Origin: Zanthoxylum bungeanum | Lineage: Eukaryota > Streptophyta > Magnoliopsida > Sapindales > Rutaceae | Direction: 5' to 3' | NCBI GenBank assembly: GCA_019454045.1 | Contig: SKCR01048523.1 | Location: forward strand, 1-64,000 | DNA length: 64,000 nucleotides | In this document: positions 45,971 to 57,102 of the stretch, in pieces | Layout: each line of letters begins with the position of its first letter | Numbering within the stretch: the first letter of the stretch is position 1 | Notes under the pieces: model-generated | What the model was told of the DNA's origin: nothing | The model's database searches: none | Seen by the model: only the letters and a program-made list of their open reading frames with translations | Made by a program: the position numbers and the translations under genes

Positions 45971-47944
45971 TGTTGGTTTCTATTATATAGGTCCCAAACA
46001 AAGATTAAGCATGTGAAATACTATAAAGAATATATATTTAAACATGAAGTATGGCGGAATCATACTTACAATGCCTTGTGATGAAGTAGAAGATCAAATG
46101 GTAGAAGCTCCAAGTGGTGGAGGATTCGGCCAAGAGGAAGGAAGACTACAAGCTCCAAGCTTTGTGTATTCCTTGCTCTTTGATGGTTTCCCTATCACCT
46201 CTTTTGATCCCTTGCTTGTGCTAGCAAAAATGGAGAATGGATGATCAAATCTTCCTTTGTTCTTCCATGGAGAGTCACGGCATTTTGAGAGAGAAGAGAG
46301 AATTGTGTGATTGATTTATTTTGTTTTACCAAAAATCAATTTATATTTATGCCATAATTTATTAAATTAATAATAAATCTATGACACAAACCATGCAATG
46401 GCTTAGAGTGTCCAACACTCAAACTCCATGCAAACCAATTGAGTGAATTGTACACTATCACCATGCAATGCCATAGAGTGTTTTATACACTATCACCATG
46501 CAATGCCATAGAGTGTTTTGTACACTAACACCATGCAATGTAATGACATGTGTCATGTGGGCCCCACACGTTTCCCAATGAAAGTGGGCCCACGTCCACT
46601 CACGCGTTCGGGTTCGATATTTCCGAAATACCGAGCTTACGTCGCGACGTTAATTAAACCGAATTTAAATAAATAATTGCGCCTGGCGAAATTATTATTT
46701 ACGTCGCTAACGAATTAATTTTAAACTAACTCGTTTGCCCGAATTAAAATCTAATTTTAATTTCGCGTCGAAATCGAATTTCGATTATTATATCGAATAT
46801 AATAATTTTGTCGATTAATTCCAAATTAATCGTTCTCTCTCTAAACTAGGCACTTTATCCGAGATAAAGTTTCTCCGTAATTAATCCAAGATTAATTAAG
46901 TCGAATCAAATATCATAGGTGAATCTTCAGGAAGCGACCCAAGAGATCTCCGGATATTTTGGCAGTAAATCCGGTCGTCGGATAATCCGAACACGTACGT
47001 ACCTCGTACTACGTCTATACCGATTCACAAGACAAGGTTGGCTTCTAGCAAAGCGCCATGCCTACCCAATTCTCCAGAAATATTCTTATAGGAATATAAG
47101 ATCTGTATCAAGCGTAGTATACCGTAGTATTGCGTACATCGATCCAGTATCGGATGGTCACATGCTAGGCCTGGGGCTGGAGATGTGTCTGCCCCGTACG
47201 AAACATATATCGGACATCAAGCAACTAGTCTCTTTAAATCGGACAATCCTGACCTGGTCATATTGTCCCGACGGTTGCAACCTTTTATAGAGTACTAGTT
47301 CTGTGTCCTGCGTGATCATCGCCTCCATATGTCTGAAGCGATACTTCCATCTTGACATTACATCCAGTACACTACGATTCTCGATAAACCCAGAAGAGGT
47401 GTACACAGAACCGGTTAAGGTCCCCAACCACCAAAACCAAAGTTTACCGATTGTCGCAAGTACTAGCGATGTAAGTCTCAGGTTAAGACCATATACACCT
47501 ACCTTGATGCGGCCTCCCATAGACACGTAGACATACTACCAATGGGATTCCGCGGGGTCTATCCAGAGCGAAGCTGTTTTCCGTACCATCGGTAAAACAC
47601 AACCTCCTATCGCACTTGCATAAGTATCCAATACTTAAATATATGAGAACTATGCCGTTGTGCCCTCACAACGTGCACAAGCGCAATACTAGTCTATTCC
47701 GCATTATCGATGTCCGATCTCGATAATACTACGACTAGGGATATTTAATGATTAAACCTTTATGGATTGATACTGTCTCATATCATCTCAATCCGGTACT
47801 AATCATATGGACTTTCGCCATTTATATATCAAAGTAAATATCATTACAAAACGGCAAAAGGCAATTCATTATCACATAGTTAATTTTGTACAATAATACA
47901 ATATCATTTACAAACAGTGACGCTATGGGACATAATGTCTAACA
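45971..47944 (-). repeat. B 3' LTR
   Basis: TGTTGGTTTC to gtctaaca. Differs from 54281-56254 by a few one- or two-base indels (for example near 46135, 46655 and 47157) and a small cluster of substitutions near 46236-46260. Three 35-bp units with ccatgcaatgccatagagtg lie at 46461-46540. Confidence 0.95.
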
Positions 47945-47956
47945 ATCTCCCACTTG
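47945..47956 (-). other. B polypurine tract
   Basis: ATCTCCCACTTG, the complement of CAAGTGGGAGAT, next to the LTR. Confidence 0.85.
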
Positions 47957-47958
47957 GC

Positions 47959-48354
47959 CTATAGCCAGTCACTCAGGCATCTAATACCCGAACTATGTAT
48001 GTGTCGTTCAAAAACTTGCTGAAGAACAGCCTTCGTCAGCGGATCTGCAATGTTATCATCTGATGTGACCTTCTCGACCTTTACATCGCCACGATGTATA
48101 ATCTCCCGAATCAGATGGTAACGTCGAAGAACATGCTTGGACCGTTGATGAGACCTTGGTTCCTTAGCCTGCGCTATAGCCCCGTTATTGTCACAATACA
48201 ATGGAACGGGCTCAGCTGCTAACGGAACTACTCCTAATCCGATTAGGAACTTTCGGATCCAAACTGCCTCCTTTGCTGCTTCAGATGCAGCGATGTACTC
48301 CGCTTCTGTTGTTGAATCGGCAACAGTATCTTGCTTGGAAGATTTCCAGCTCAC
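47959..48354 (-). pseudogene. pol: B RNase H, C-terminal part
   Basis: A 131-residue frame from the SWKSSKQDTVADSTTEAEY region through CDNNGAI to SDWL and stop. Matches A's RNase H nearly residue for residue. A one-base insertion near 48360 separates it from the preceding frame (48351-48686). Confidence 0.9.
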
Positions 48355-48686
48355 TGCTCCTCGTTATTCAAACAAAAAATGTACCCGGATTGTGACTTAT
48401 AGTCATCCTTGTCGGTTTGGAAACTTGCATCGGTATACCCAGATACCTCAAGTTCTCCACCTCCATAAATTAAGAAAGCATCCTTAGTTCGTTTAAGATA
48501 CTTAAGGATATTCTTAACTGCTATCCAGTGACCTTCACCTGGATCGGCCTGATAGCGACTACACATGCTTAAAGCATATGAGACATCAGGTCGTGTACAT
48601 ATCATGGCATACATGATCGATCCGACTGCCGAGGCGAACGGTATCCGACTCATGTTGTCTCTCTCTTCCTGAGTCTTAGGACACAT
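48351..48686 (-). pseudogene. pol: B RT end / RNase H start
   Basis: A 111-residue frame from MCPKTQEERDNMSR through GYTDASFQTD to a shift at the next domain. The RNase H catalytic Asp (YTDASF) is present. Linked to the RT frame upstream by an indel near 48710. Confidence 0.88.
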
Positions 48687-49480
48687 GTCCTTAGACAGAG
48701 AGGTACCACTCGTACCATTGGAACCAATCCCCTCTTGGATTGTTCCATGTTGAATCTCTTCAACACTTTATCAATGTATGTACTCTGGGAGAGTCCAAGC
48801 AGCTTTCTGGATCTATCCCGGTAGATCTTTATTCCAAGAATAAAGGCTGCTTCTCCCAGATCTTTCATGGAGAATTTTAATGAAAGCCAAGCTTTCACCG
48901 ACGTTAGCATGGGAATGTCATTGCCTATAAGCAATACGTCGTCGACATAAAGAACAATAAAAGTAAGTGCTCTCCCACTAACCTTCTTGTATACACAAGG
49001 GTCATCTGCGTTTTGCACGAAATCATATTCTTTTATGATCTCATCAAAACGCTGATTCCATGACCGTGATGCTTGCTTCAATCCATAAATGGATCGATTT
49101 AACTTACAAACCTTGTTTGCAAGTCTTGGCACGATAAAACCGTCAGGCTGTTGCATATAAACATCCTCCAAAAGGTTTCCGTTAAGGAAAGCGGTCTTAA
49201 CGTCCATCTGCCATATCTCGAAGTCGAAATATGCAGCTATTGCAAGCATTATCCGAATGGATTTAATCATGGCAACGGGTGAGAAGGTTTCGTCATAATC
49301 AATACCGTATTGTTGACGATACCCCTTCGCTACAAGCCTAGCTTTGTACGTTTGTACGTTGCCATCCATGTCGGTCTTCTTTTTGAAGATCCATCTGCAT
49401 CCAATAGGCTTTACGCCTTCTGGTGCATCAACCAGTGTCCAAACTTGGTTGGCGTACATGGAATCCATCTCGGACTTCAT
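48650..49480 (-). pseudogene. pol: B reverse transcriptase core
   Basis: A 276-residue frame holding WIFKKKTD, QMDVKTAF and YVDD (codons at 48938-48949) and ending in shifted residues after GLVPM. The catalytic aspartates are present. It would polymerise element cDNA if the frame were whole. It starts after an indel in the linker near 49560. Confidence 0.92.
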
Positions 49481-50196
49481 GGCATCTTGCCATAAAGCGG
49501 AATCGATATTTCGTATCGCTTCCTCATACGTAGCCGGCTCATTATCCTCAATAAGATTATATCTACATGAGGTGAGATCAGGAACCCATACCTCTCAGGT
49601 ACTGTTCTGACTCTCTCCGACCTACGCGGTCCTTGTGTATGTGAAGTTTGTGGTACAGACTCATCCTGGACGGTCTGTTCTTGTTCCGTCGTTGATTCAT
49701 TGCCAGGAACAGTATTACCACGATCTTCATCGAGTTCTACTTTCCTCCCACTTACCACTGCATTTATAAAATCCTTCTCAAGGAAAAATGCATGTAGAGC
49801 AACAAATACTTTGTTCTCTTGCGGGTGATAGAAGTAATATCCTTTGGTTTCCCTAGGATATCCTACGAAAAGGCATTTATCAGATTTGGGTTCAAGTTTG
49901 GTACCTTCCAAACGTTTAACATATGCCCAGCATCCCCAAATCTTCAGGAAAGAGAAACCTGGTTTCCTTCCTGTCCATATTTCATATGGAGTCTGTTCAA
50001 CAGACTTCGACGGTACCTTATTCAAAATAAGTATAGCACTGTTTAATGCGTATCCCCAGAAGGATATTGGTAGCTCAGTGCGACTCATCATTGACCTTAC
50101 CATGTCCAACAAGGTGCGGTTTCTCCGTTCGGACACACCATTTAATTGCGGTGTTCCAGGAGGAGTCCACTGTGAAAGAATACCATATTCTTTCAA
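49477..50196 (-). pseudogene. pol: B integrase C-terminal part and linker
   Basis: A 239-residue frame from KEYGILSQWTPPGTPQ, with the catalytic Glu in SERRNRT, through GYPRETKGYYFY and the acidic linker. Reads correctly where A has its one-base insertion (38070), so the two copies broke independently. Confidence 0.9.
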
Positions 50197-50216
50197 GTAA
50201 TCTTGAAACTCACAAC

Positions 50217-50798
50217 TTAAGTATTCCCCACCACGGTCTGACCGTAATGTCTTAATACTCTTCCCCCTGTTTGTTTCTCCACTTCGTGTCGAAACTCTTT
50301 GAATTTCTCAAAAGTTTCCGACTTGTGTCTCATAAGATACACATAACCGTAACGAGATGCATCATCTGTAAAGGTTACGAAGTAGTGAAATCCACCTCTA
50401 GCCTGGCTAGACATGGGCCCGCATACATCAGTATGAACTAGAGCCAACAGTTCTGTGGCACGTTCACCTTTACCGCTAAAAGGTGATTTAGGCATTTTGC
50501 CTAAAAGACAAGATTCGCAGACGTCATATGAATTGGGATCAAATTCGTCCAAGTACCCACTCTTCGAGAGTGTGGATATGCGAGTCTTGTTGATGTGTCC
50601 TAGACGACAATGCCATATATAAGCTTCATCTTTTAGATTACTCCTTTTGAGCCTTTTGTTTGTCATTTTAGGAGATTCATTTATATTCAAAATATAAAGA
50701 CCGTTATTTGCAACAGCTGTGCAAATTTCTGCATCATTCAGATATAAATAACACCCAGTGTTTCTGAATACAAAAGTGTAACCCTGCTGGGTTAACAA
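50217..50798 (-). pseudogene. pol: B GAG-pre-integrase, zinc finger and first integrase Asp
   Basis: A 193-residue frame with WHCRLGH, CESC and HTDVCGP. A two-base expansion in a G run near 50268 ends the reading before RSDRGGEY, which is still encoded nearby in another frame. Confidence 0.9.
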
Positions 50799-50821
50799 GG
50801 ATACAGATATAATATTCCTAG

Positions 50822-51304
50822 TTAAACTAGGTACAAATAACAGTTTATAAGTTTAAGTACATGCCCTGAGGGCAGTTCTAAAACAAAAGTCCCTACGGCC
50901 AAAACAGCAACAGGTGTTCCGTTTCCGACCCGTAGATCCATCTCCCCTGACGCCAGCACCCTGCTATCATGCAGATCCTGCACATCAGTACAAATATGAG
51001 CACCACAACCAGAATCAAAAATCCAATTTTTAAAACTAGAAGTATTCATATTTATCTCAATGACAAACATACCAGAGGCGATAGCCTTGCTAGCCTTGAT
51101 ATCCTCCCTCTGCCCTTTGCCCATTCGGCAGTCACGTTTCCAGTGACCCCTCTTGCCGCAGTTTAGGCAGATGTCGCGAGATTTGTCCTTTGGCTTCCTA
51201 GAAGCCACTGTCAACTTGCCTTTGCCCTCTTCTTGAAACTTTTCTTCTTCCTCGCACCTCCAATTGCCTTGGGCCCGGCCTTGGCGCATGAGAGGTCGAT
51301 GCAT
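50822..51304 (-). pseudogene. pol: B nucleocapsid zinc knuckle and protease
   Basis: A 160-residue frame with CLNCGKRGHWKRDC joined to protease DSGCGAH, as expected of a single gag-pol polyprotein. It overlaps the end of the gag frame because of a one-base loss near 51280. It ends by a shift near 50830. Confidence 0.9.
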
Positions 51305-51917
51305 AATGCGCCTCGCGCTTGCTCCCCTTTAGGAGTTCCTTTTCGGACTCCTTCAGTACGGACAACAACTCTCCGAGAGTGTCGTCAGTATCCATCAACT
51401 TGTAGTTGATGATGATTTGTTTCCAAGTATCGGGCAGCGATTGTAATATCATATCAATCGTCAGCTCTGCCTCCAAGACAATGCCCATATTGGCTAACTC
51501 ATCAATGTCAGCGATCATTTGAGTCCCGTGGGCCTCAACTGATGCGCCGTCTGTCATCCGGGAGCGGAAGAGTTTCCTTACTAGCTCGTACCTCTTCATC
51601 CGCTTGTTAGTGCGGTGAAGATCACGCAATCTTGCCATCATGTTATAGGGATCCAAGTCCCTATTTTGGCGTCTGAAATGCTGAGTCATTGCAGCTAGCA
51701 TAATTGACTGAGCTTGGTCACAATCATCACTATGAGTTCTCCATAACTCTAGCTCCAGTGGCTCAGTGGGTTTAGGCGGGAGAGGCCTCTGAATAGTATA
51801 CAGTACCCTCTCAGCCCCAAGCACAATCTTGAGGTTCATTTCCCAGTCGGCAAAGTTTGTCCCTTTGAAGACATTATCGCCCATGATTATGTCGCGGATA
51901 TTACCTTTGCCAATCAT
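51198..51917 (-). CDS. gag: B gag
   Basis: A 239-residue frame starting MIGKGNIRD at 51917, a start that fits the position just after the leader. UBN2-like gag as in A, with FKGTNFADW near residue 18 and MILQSLPDTWKQI in the second half. The final 30 or so residues are out of the ancestral frame, so the zinc knuckle is excluded. B's start codon context is the better guide to the family's true gag start. Confidence 0.88.
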   Translation of the reverse strand: MIGKGNIRDIIMGDNVFKGTNFADWEMNLKIVLGAERVLYTIQRPLPPKPTEPLELELWRTHSDDCDQAQSIMLAAMTQHFRRQNRDLDPYNMMARLRDLHRTNKRMKRYELVRKLFRSRMTDGASVEAHGTQMIADIDELANMGIVLEAELTIDMILQSLPDTWKQIIINYKLMDTDDTLGELLSVLKESEKELLKGSKREAHYASTSHAPRPGPRQLEVRGRRKVSRRGQRQVDSGF

Positions 51918-54266
51918 CTTGACGACTATAGTCCAACTATAAAGTCAACGATGTTATGGGTACAGTCAAACTGTTACAAGTAAAATAACAATATATTAGT
52001 CCAACTAAAAATATTGACGAAATAATTTTGAAAGACGTGTAAGGCTAATTATCTGAACGAAATTGCAAATTCAATAATAGCCTCCCACTATTTTCTTCAA
52101 GTCTCCAACCCTCTGTAGAGAACTCGGGAAATCGCATTTCCTAGCGGGCTAGGATCCCGTTAAATAACATACAACCCTGACTTTGGCCAATAAAAAATTG
52201 CATGCTATTTAACTTAGGTAGATCTCTATGATCAATTGGATCTCATCCAATTCCTAGATCCGGTTAGGTGGACATCCAAGTCCGAAACATACGTATAATG
52301 TCAATGTATCCGATACATTTTCCTAACCCTATCCTCCGAATCATCTAGGCCATGGCTTTGGCCAAAAAAACCTAATGATTCCAGTTAAGCGGGACCCATT
52401 GACGAGGAAAGTTTCGTAATCAATGTCATTGGACAAAAAGTGACCTTGACTTTGGCCAATAAAAATCACGATTTGGACAAGACACCGATATGCAACAAAA
52501 CTCTCATGATTCAAGTACATCCTTGATTGACAAAGGTCTTGACTTTGGTCAAAAACAAACCAATGCCAATTTCGGATCTTGAACAAGAATCATTCAATGG
52601 AAGGATATTCGCTTAATATAAATTGAGGGATTTTCGCGTAATTGGCAACCAATTTATTTCTTTGTTAGGTCTCATCATCATACACCCTTAAGCATGCTTC
52701 TAAAACATCATAAAGCGCGTAAAGTAAATTAATAGTGATATGCGGATGGATATATAAACAACTTGTTCCTAGAACAAATCACTCCCTTTCTCTCTCCCCG
52801 CTAGCACTATTCTACTACTACCCAATTACATAATACAATAAGAGAAACCTCATTTACATTGAGGGGAATTAGGTGAGAAGAGAATACAAAGAGATAAAGA
52901 GATAAGGCTGGACACGCAGGTCCAATTTATAAATTCCAAATTTACAATAATTTCTAAAATTACCCTTTCCCTTCTAATATCCATCCGATATACACTATTC
53001 ATTCATCACATACATATATATTCAAACAAGACATGCTTTTACAACCAATCTAATCCAATTAATTAGTCTTTGTTTAAGTGATCATCCAATGTTCAAACAA
53101 CGGTTTGATTTTTGCGCGAGTCCAACTCTATTGAGAATAAGTACATAAGGTACGAATTCGCGAATTATATCGAACTACTATATTAAATCTGATTTAATAC
53201 GTATTCAATACTAATTCATTCATTTAATTCCAAATTAAATGTTTACACTTTTAATGTGCTTTAAAGACTTAGATTCTAAATCTAATCTTATTGGGCCTCA
53301 AAGCCCAACTAACATCCAATGTTGAATTTAATTCAAGTCAAATGGACTTAGAATTGATTTATTAAGGCTTGGGCTTTGGTCAATGTGGGTCAAACCCAAT
53401 TACCAAGCCCAAATAAGGAATCACCCTTAAGTGCCATAAAACCAATTTTAAGCCCATAAGGCCCAATTAAATTATTAAAGCCCATTAATTAAATTTTAAT
53501 ATTCCAAACATTAAAGTCCAATTAATTAAAGTGTAATACCAAGATTAATACATTAAATCAAATATTTCAAAAATACCCATTTAATTTATTAATCATGTAT
53601 TTTGCAAAATAAATGTCCAACATTAATTTTATCAAAAATCAACTCCATTTCATGTCCTTGTTGATTCGGCCAAGGTGAGTTTTTGTGTATCGATTTGTAT
53701 TTCAATCAATCGATTGAATTACTAATCTACGTCCCATAAACGTTCTAAGTCATCCAATGATCTTATACACAAAAAATATCAAACCACTCCAAGTAGTAAT
53801 ACATTCGGCCAAGGCATGGATTTGGGGAAAAATCATCCAATGCATTTTTCATGAAATTGATTCCATATAACATCATGTTATACACATGCAAGCATACTTA
53901 TTAATCAAATTTCATAAGAACATGCTTATATCAATTTCATCATGCCATTCGGCCAAGGTGAATATATTGGGGAAAAATCATCCAATGCATTTTTCATAAA
54001 ATTGATTCCATGTAATATCATATTATACACATGCAAGCATACTTATTCATCAAATTTCATAAGAACATGCTTCAATCAATTTATCACACCCATTCGGCCA
54101 AGGTAGAAATTTTGGGGAAAAATCATCCAATGCATTTTTCATAAAATTGATTTCATATAATGTCATTTAACATACATATAAGCATACTCATTCATCAAAT
54201 TTCACAAGAACATGCTTCAATCAATTTTACCCAAATTTTAACCTAAAGTATTTCATGCTTAAACCT
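51918..54266 (-). other. B non-coding leader
   Basis: Colinear with A 33628-35957. Complements of the TTGGCCAAAGTCAAG motif lie at about 52172-52190, 52360, 52440 and 52540. The 142-bp triplication lies at 53800-54240. No credible frame. Confidence 0.7.
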
Positions 54267-54280
54267 AGCTCTGATACCAT
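54267..54280 (-). other. B primer-binding site (perfect)
   Basis: AGCTCTGATACCAT, complement of ATGGTATCAGAGCT, abuts the LTR. This is the unaltered initiator tRNA-Met form in the A/B family. Confidence 0.9.
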
Positions 54281-56254
54281 TGTTGGTTTCTATTATATAG
54301 GTCCCAAACAAAGATTAAGCATGTGAAATACTATAAAGAATATATATTTAAACATGAAGTATGGCGGAATCATACTTACAATGCCTTGTGATGAAGTAGA
54401 AGATCAAATGGTAGAAGCTCCAAGTGGTGGAGGATTCGGCCAAGAGGAGGAAGAAGACTACAAGCTCCAAGCTTTGTGTATTCCTTGCTCTTTGATGGTT
54501 TCCCTATCACCTCTTTTGATCCCTTGCTTGTGCTAGCAAAAATGGAGAATAGAAGATCAAATCTTCCTTTGCTCATCCATGGAGAGTCACGGCATTTTGA
54601 GAGAGAAGAGAGAATTGTGTGATTGATTTATTTTGTTTTACCAAAAATCAATTTATATTTATGCCATAATTTATTAAATTAATAATAAATCTATGACACA
54701 AACCATGCAATGGCTTAGAGTGTCCAACACTCAAACTCCATGCAAACCAATTGAGTGAATTGTACACTATCACCATGCAATGCCATAGAGTGTTTTATAC
54801 ACTATCACCATGCAATGCCATAGAGTGTTTTGTACACTAACACCATGCAATGTAATGACATGTGTCATGTGGGCCCCACACGTTTCCCAATGAAAGTGGG
54901 CCCACGTCCACTCACGCGTTCGGGTTCGATATTTCCGAAATACCGAGCTTACGTCGCGACGTTAATTAAACCGAATTTAAATAAATAATTGCGCCGGCGA
55001 AATTATTATTTACGTCGCTAACGAATTAATTTTAAACTAACTCGTTTGCCCGAATTAAAATCTAATTTTAATTTCGCGTCGAAATCGAATTTCGATTATT
55101 ATATCGAATATAATAATTTTGTCGATTAATTCCAAATTAATCGTTCTCTCTCTAAACTAGGCACTTTATCCGAGATAAAGTTTCTCCGTAATTAATCCAA
55201 GATTAATTAAGTCCGAATCAAATATCATAGGTGAATCTTCAGGAAGCGACCCAAGAGATCTCCGGATATTTTGGCAGTAAATCCGGTCGTCGGATAATCC
55301 GAACACGTACGTACCTCGTACTACGTCTATACCGATTCACAAGACAAGGTTGGCTTCTAGCAAAGCGCCATGCCTACCCAATTCTCCAGAAATATTCTTA
55401 TAGGAATATAAGATCTGTATCAAGCGTAGTATACCGTAGTATTGCGTACATCGATCCAGTATCGGATGTCACATGCTAGGCCTGGGGCTGGAGATGTGTC
55501 TGCCCCGTACGAAACATATATCGGACATCAAGCAACTAGTCTCTTTAAATCGGACAATCCTGACCTGGTCATATTGTCCCGACGGTTGCAACCTTTTATA
55601 GAGTACTAGTTCTGTGTCCTGCGTGATCATCGCCTCCATATGTCTGAAGCGATACTTCCATCTTGACATTACATCCAGTACACTACGATTCTCGATAAAC
55701 CCAGAAGAGGTGTACACAGAACCGGTTAAGGTCCCCAACCACCAAAACCAAAGTTTACCGATTGTCGCAAGTACTAGCGATGTAAGTCTCAGGTTAAGAC
55801 CATATACACCTACCTGATGCGGCCTCCCATAGACACGTAGACATACTACCAATGGGATTCCGCGGGGTCTATCCAGAGCGAAGCTGTTTTCCGTACCATC
55901 GGTAAAACACAACCTCCTATCGCACTTGCATAAGTATCCAATACTTAAATATATGAGAACTATGCCGTTGTGCCCTCACAACGTGCACAAGCGCAATACT
56001 AGTCTATTCCGCATTATCGATGTCCGATCTCGATAATACTACGACTAGGGATATTTAATGATTAAACCTTTATGGATTGATACTGTCTCATATCATCTCA
56101 ATCCGGTACTAATCATATGGACTTTCGCCATTTATATATCAAAGTAAATATCATTACAAAACGGCAAAAGGCAATTCATTATCACATAGTTAATTTTGTA
56201 CAATAATACAATATCATTTACAAACAGTGACGCTATGGGACATAATGTCTAACA
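54281..56254 (-). repeat. B 5' LTR
   Basis: 1974 bp, TGTTGGTTTC to gtctaaca. TATA on the minus strand at 55593-55600. Near-identical to 45971-47944. Confidence 0.95.
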
Positions 56255-57102
56255 TATGAGACACCAGTCGCATACATTTTTCAATGTACGAGTCTGGAGA
56301 ATTTTCTGAAAGCCAAGCTTTCACCAACACCGATAGTTTTTTTTTTATGGGAATATCATTCTAAGAATGAACGTATTATCAGTATTTTTATAGGACAACA
56401 CTGTCAGTGCGCTCCCACTACCCTCTTATATCACAAGAATCATTTCGTTTTGAATTAATCATAACTATTATGATTACATCAAAACGATAATTCAAGAATC
56501 TATGCTTGCTTCAATCCAAACAAGGATCGAATAACCCGCAAACCTTATTTGCTAGTTTTGTTACGACAAAACCGATAGGATGTTGTAAACATCCTCCGAA
56601 GGTTTCCTTTTCAGGAAAGCGATTTTTCCGTTAAGCTGACATATTTCATAAATGAAACATGCAGCGTTAGCAAGCATTATCCAAAGGATTTACCATGGCA
56701 ACAGTTAAAGGTTGAATCGTAATCAGCACAATGTTGATAACGATACCTTTCCGCTAAAAGCCTAGCTTTATACGTCGGTATGTTGCCATCCATGTACGTC
56801 TTCCTTGAAGACTTATAAGTACCAATAGGCACAATTCCTTACGGTACATCAACTAGTATCCAAACATAGTTGATATACATGGAATCCATTTTGGATGACA
56901 TGACACTTTGCCATCATAGGGAGTCGATACCTTGTATCACTTCCTCATACGTAGTCAGTTGGTATACCTCAAAAGATTAATATCTTTATGAGGTGAGATC
57001 AGAAACCCATACCCCAGGTTGTTTTCTGATTCTCTCCGACCTACGTGGTTCTTGTGTATTCGAAGATTATGGTATAGTTTCATCCTTGATGAACTGTATG
57101 TG
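56255..57102 (-). pseudogene. C RT and integrase-linker remnant
   Basis: Starts with the right TATGA duplication. The minus strand follows E1 7430-8260 in reverse with no open frame. The sequence between the gcgctccc region and the gaaagcttgg region is retained here (56300-56410), where E0 and E1 have the YVDD deletion, though the motif itself is decayed. Ends at the G3 LTR. Confidence 0.72.

Larger units (their letters stand above)
45971..56254 (-). mobile_element. B: Ty1/copia element close to A, minus strand
   Basis: 10,284 bp between perfect TATGA repeats. On the minus strand: 5' LTR (54281-56254), perfect PBS (54267-54280), leader, gag, PR, IN, RT, RH, PPT complement (47945-47956) and 3' LTR (45971-47944). 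The LTRs are both 1974 bp and differ at only about ten places, so insertion is recent. Coding sequence is close to A's, but six or seven small indels break the frame. All catalytic motifs can be found. Confidence 0.95.
43369..57102 (-). mobile_element. C: degraded Ty1/copia element, minus strand, split by B and G3
   Basis: C has a 3' LTR at 43369-45379, then minus-strand RNase H and RT remnants at 45380-45970 and 56255-57102, with B inserted between (TATGA) and G3 inserted at 57103. The rest of C would lie to the right of the window. It belongs with E0/E1 by LTR sequence, but it does not share their YVDD deletion, so it is a sister line. Confidence 0.8.
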
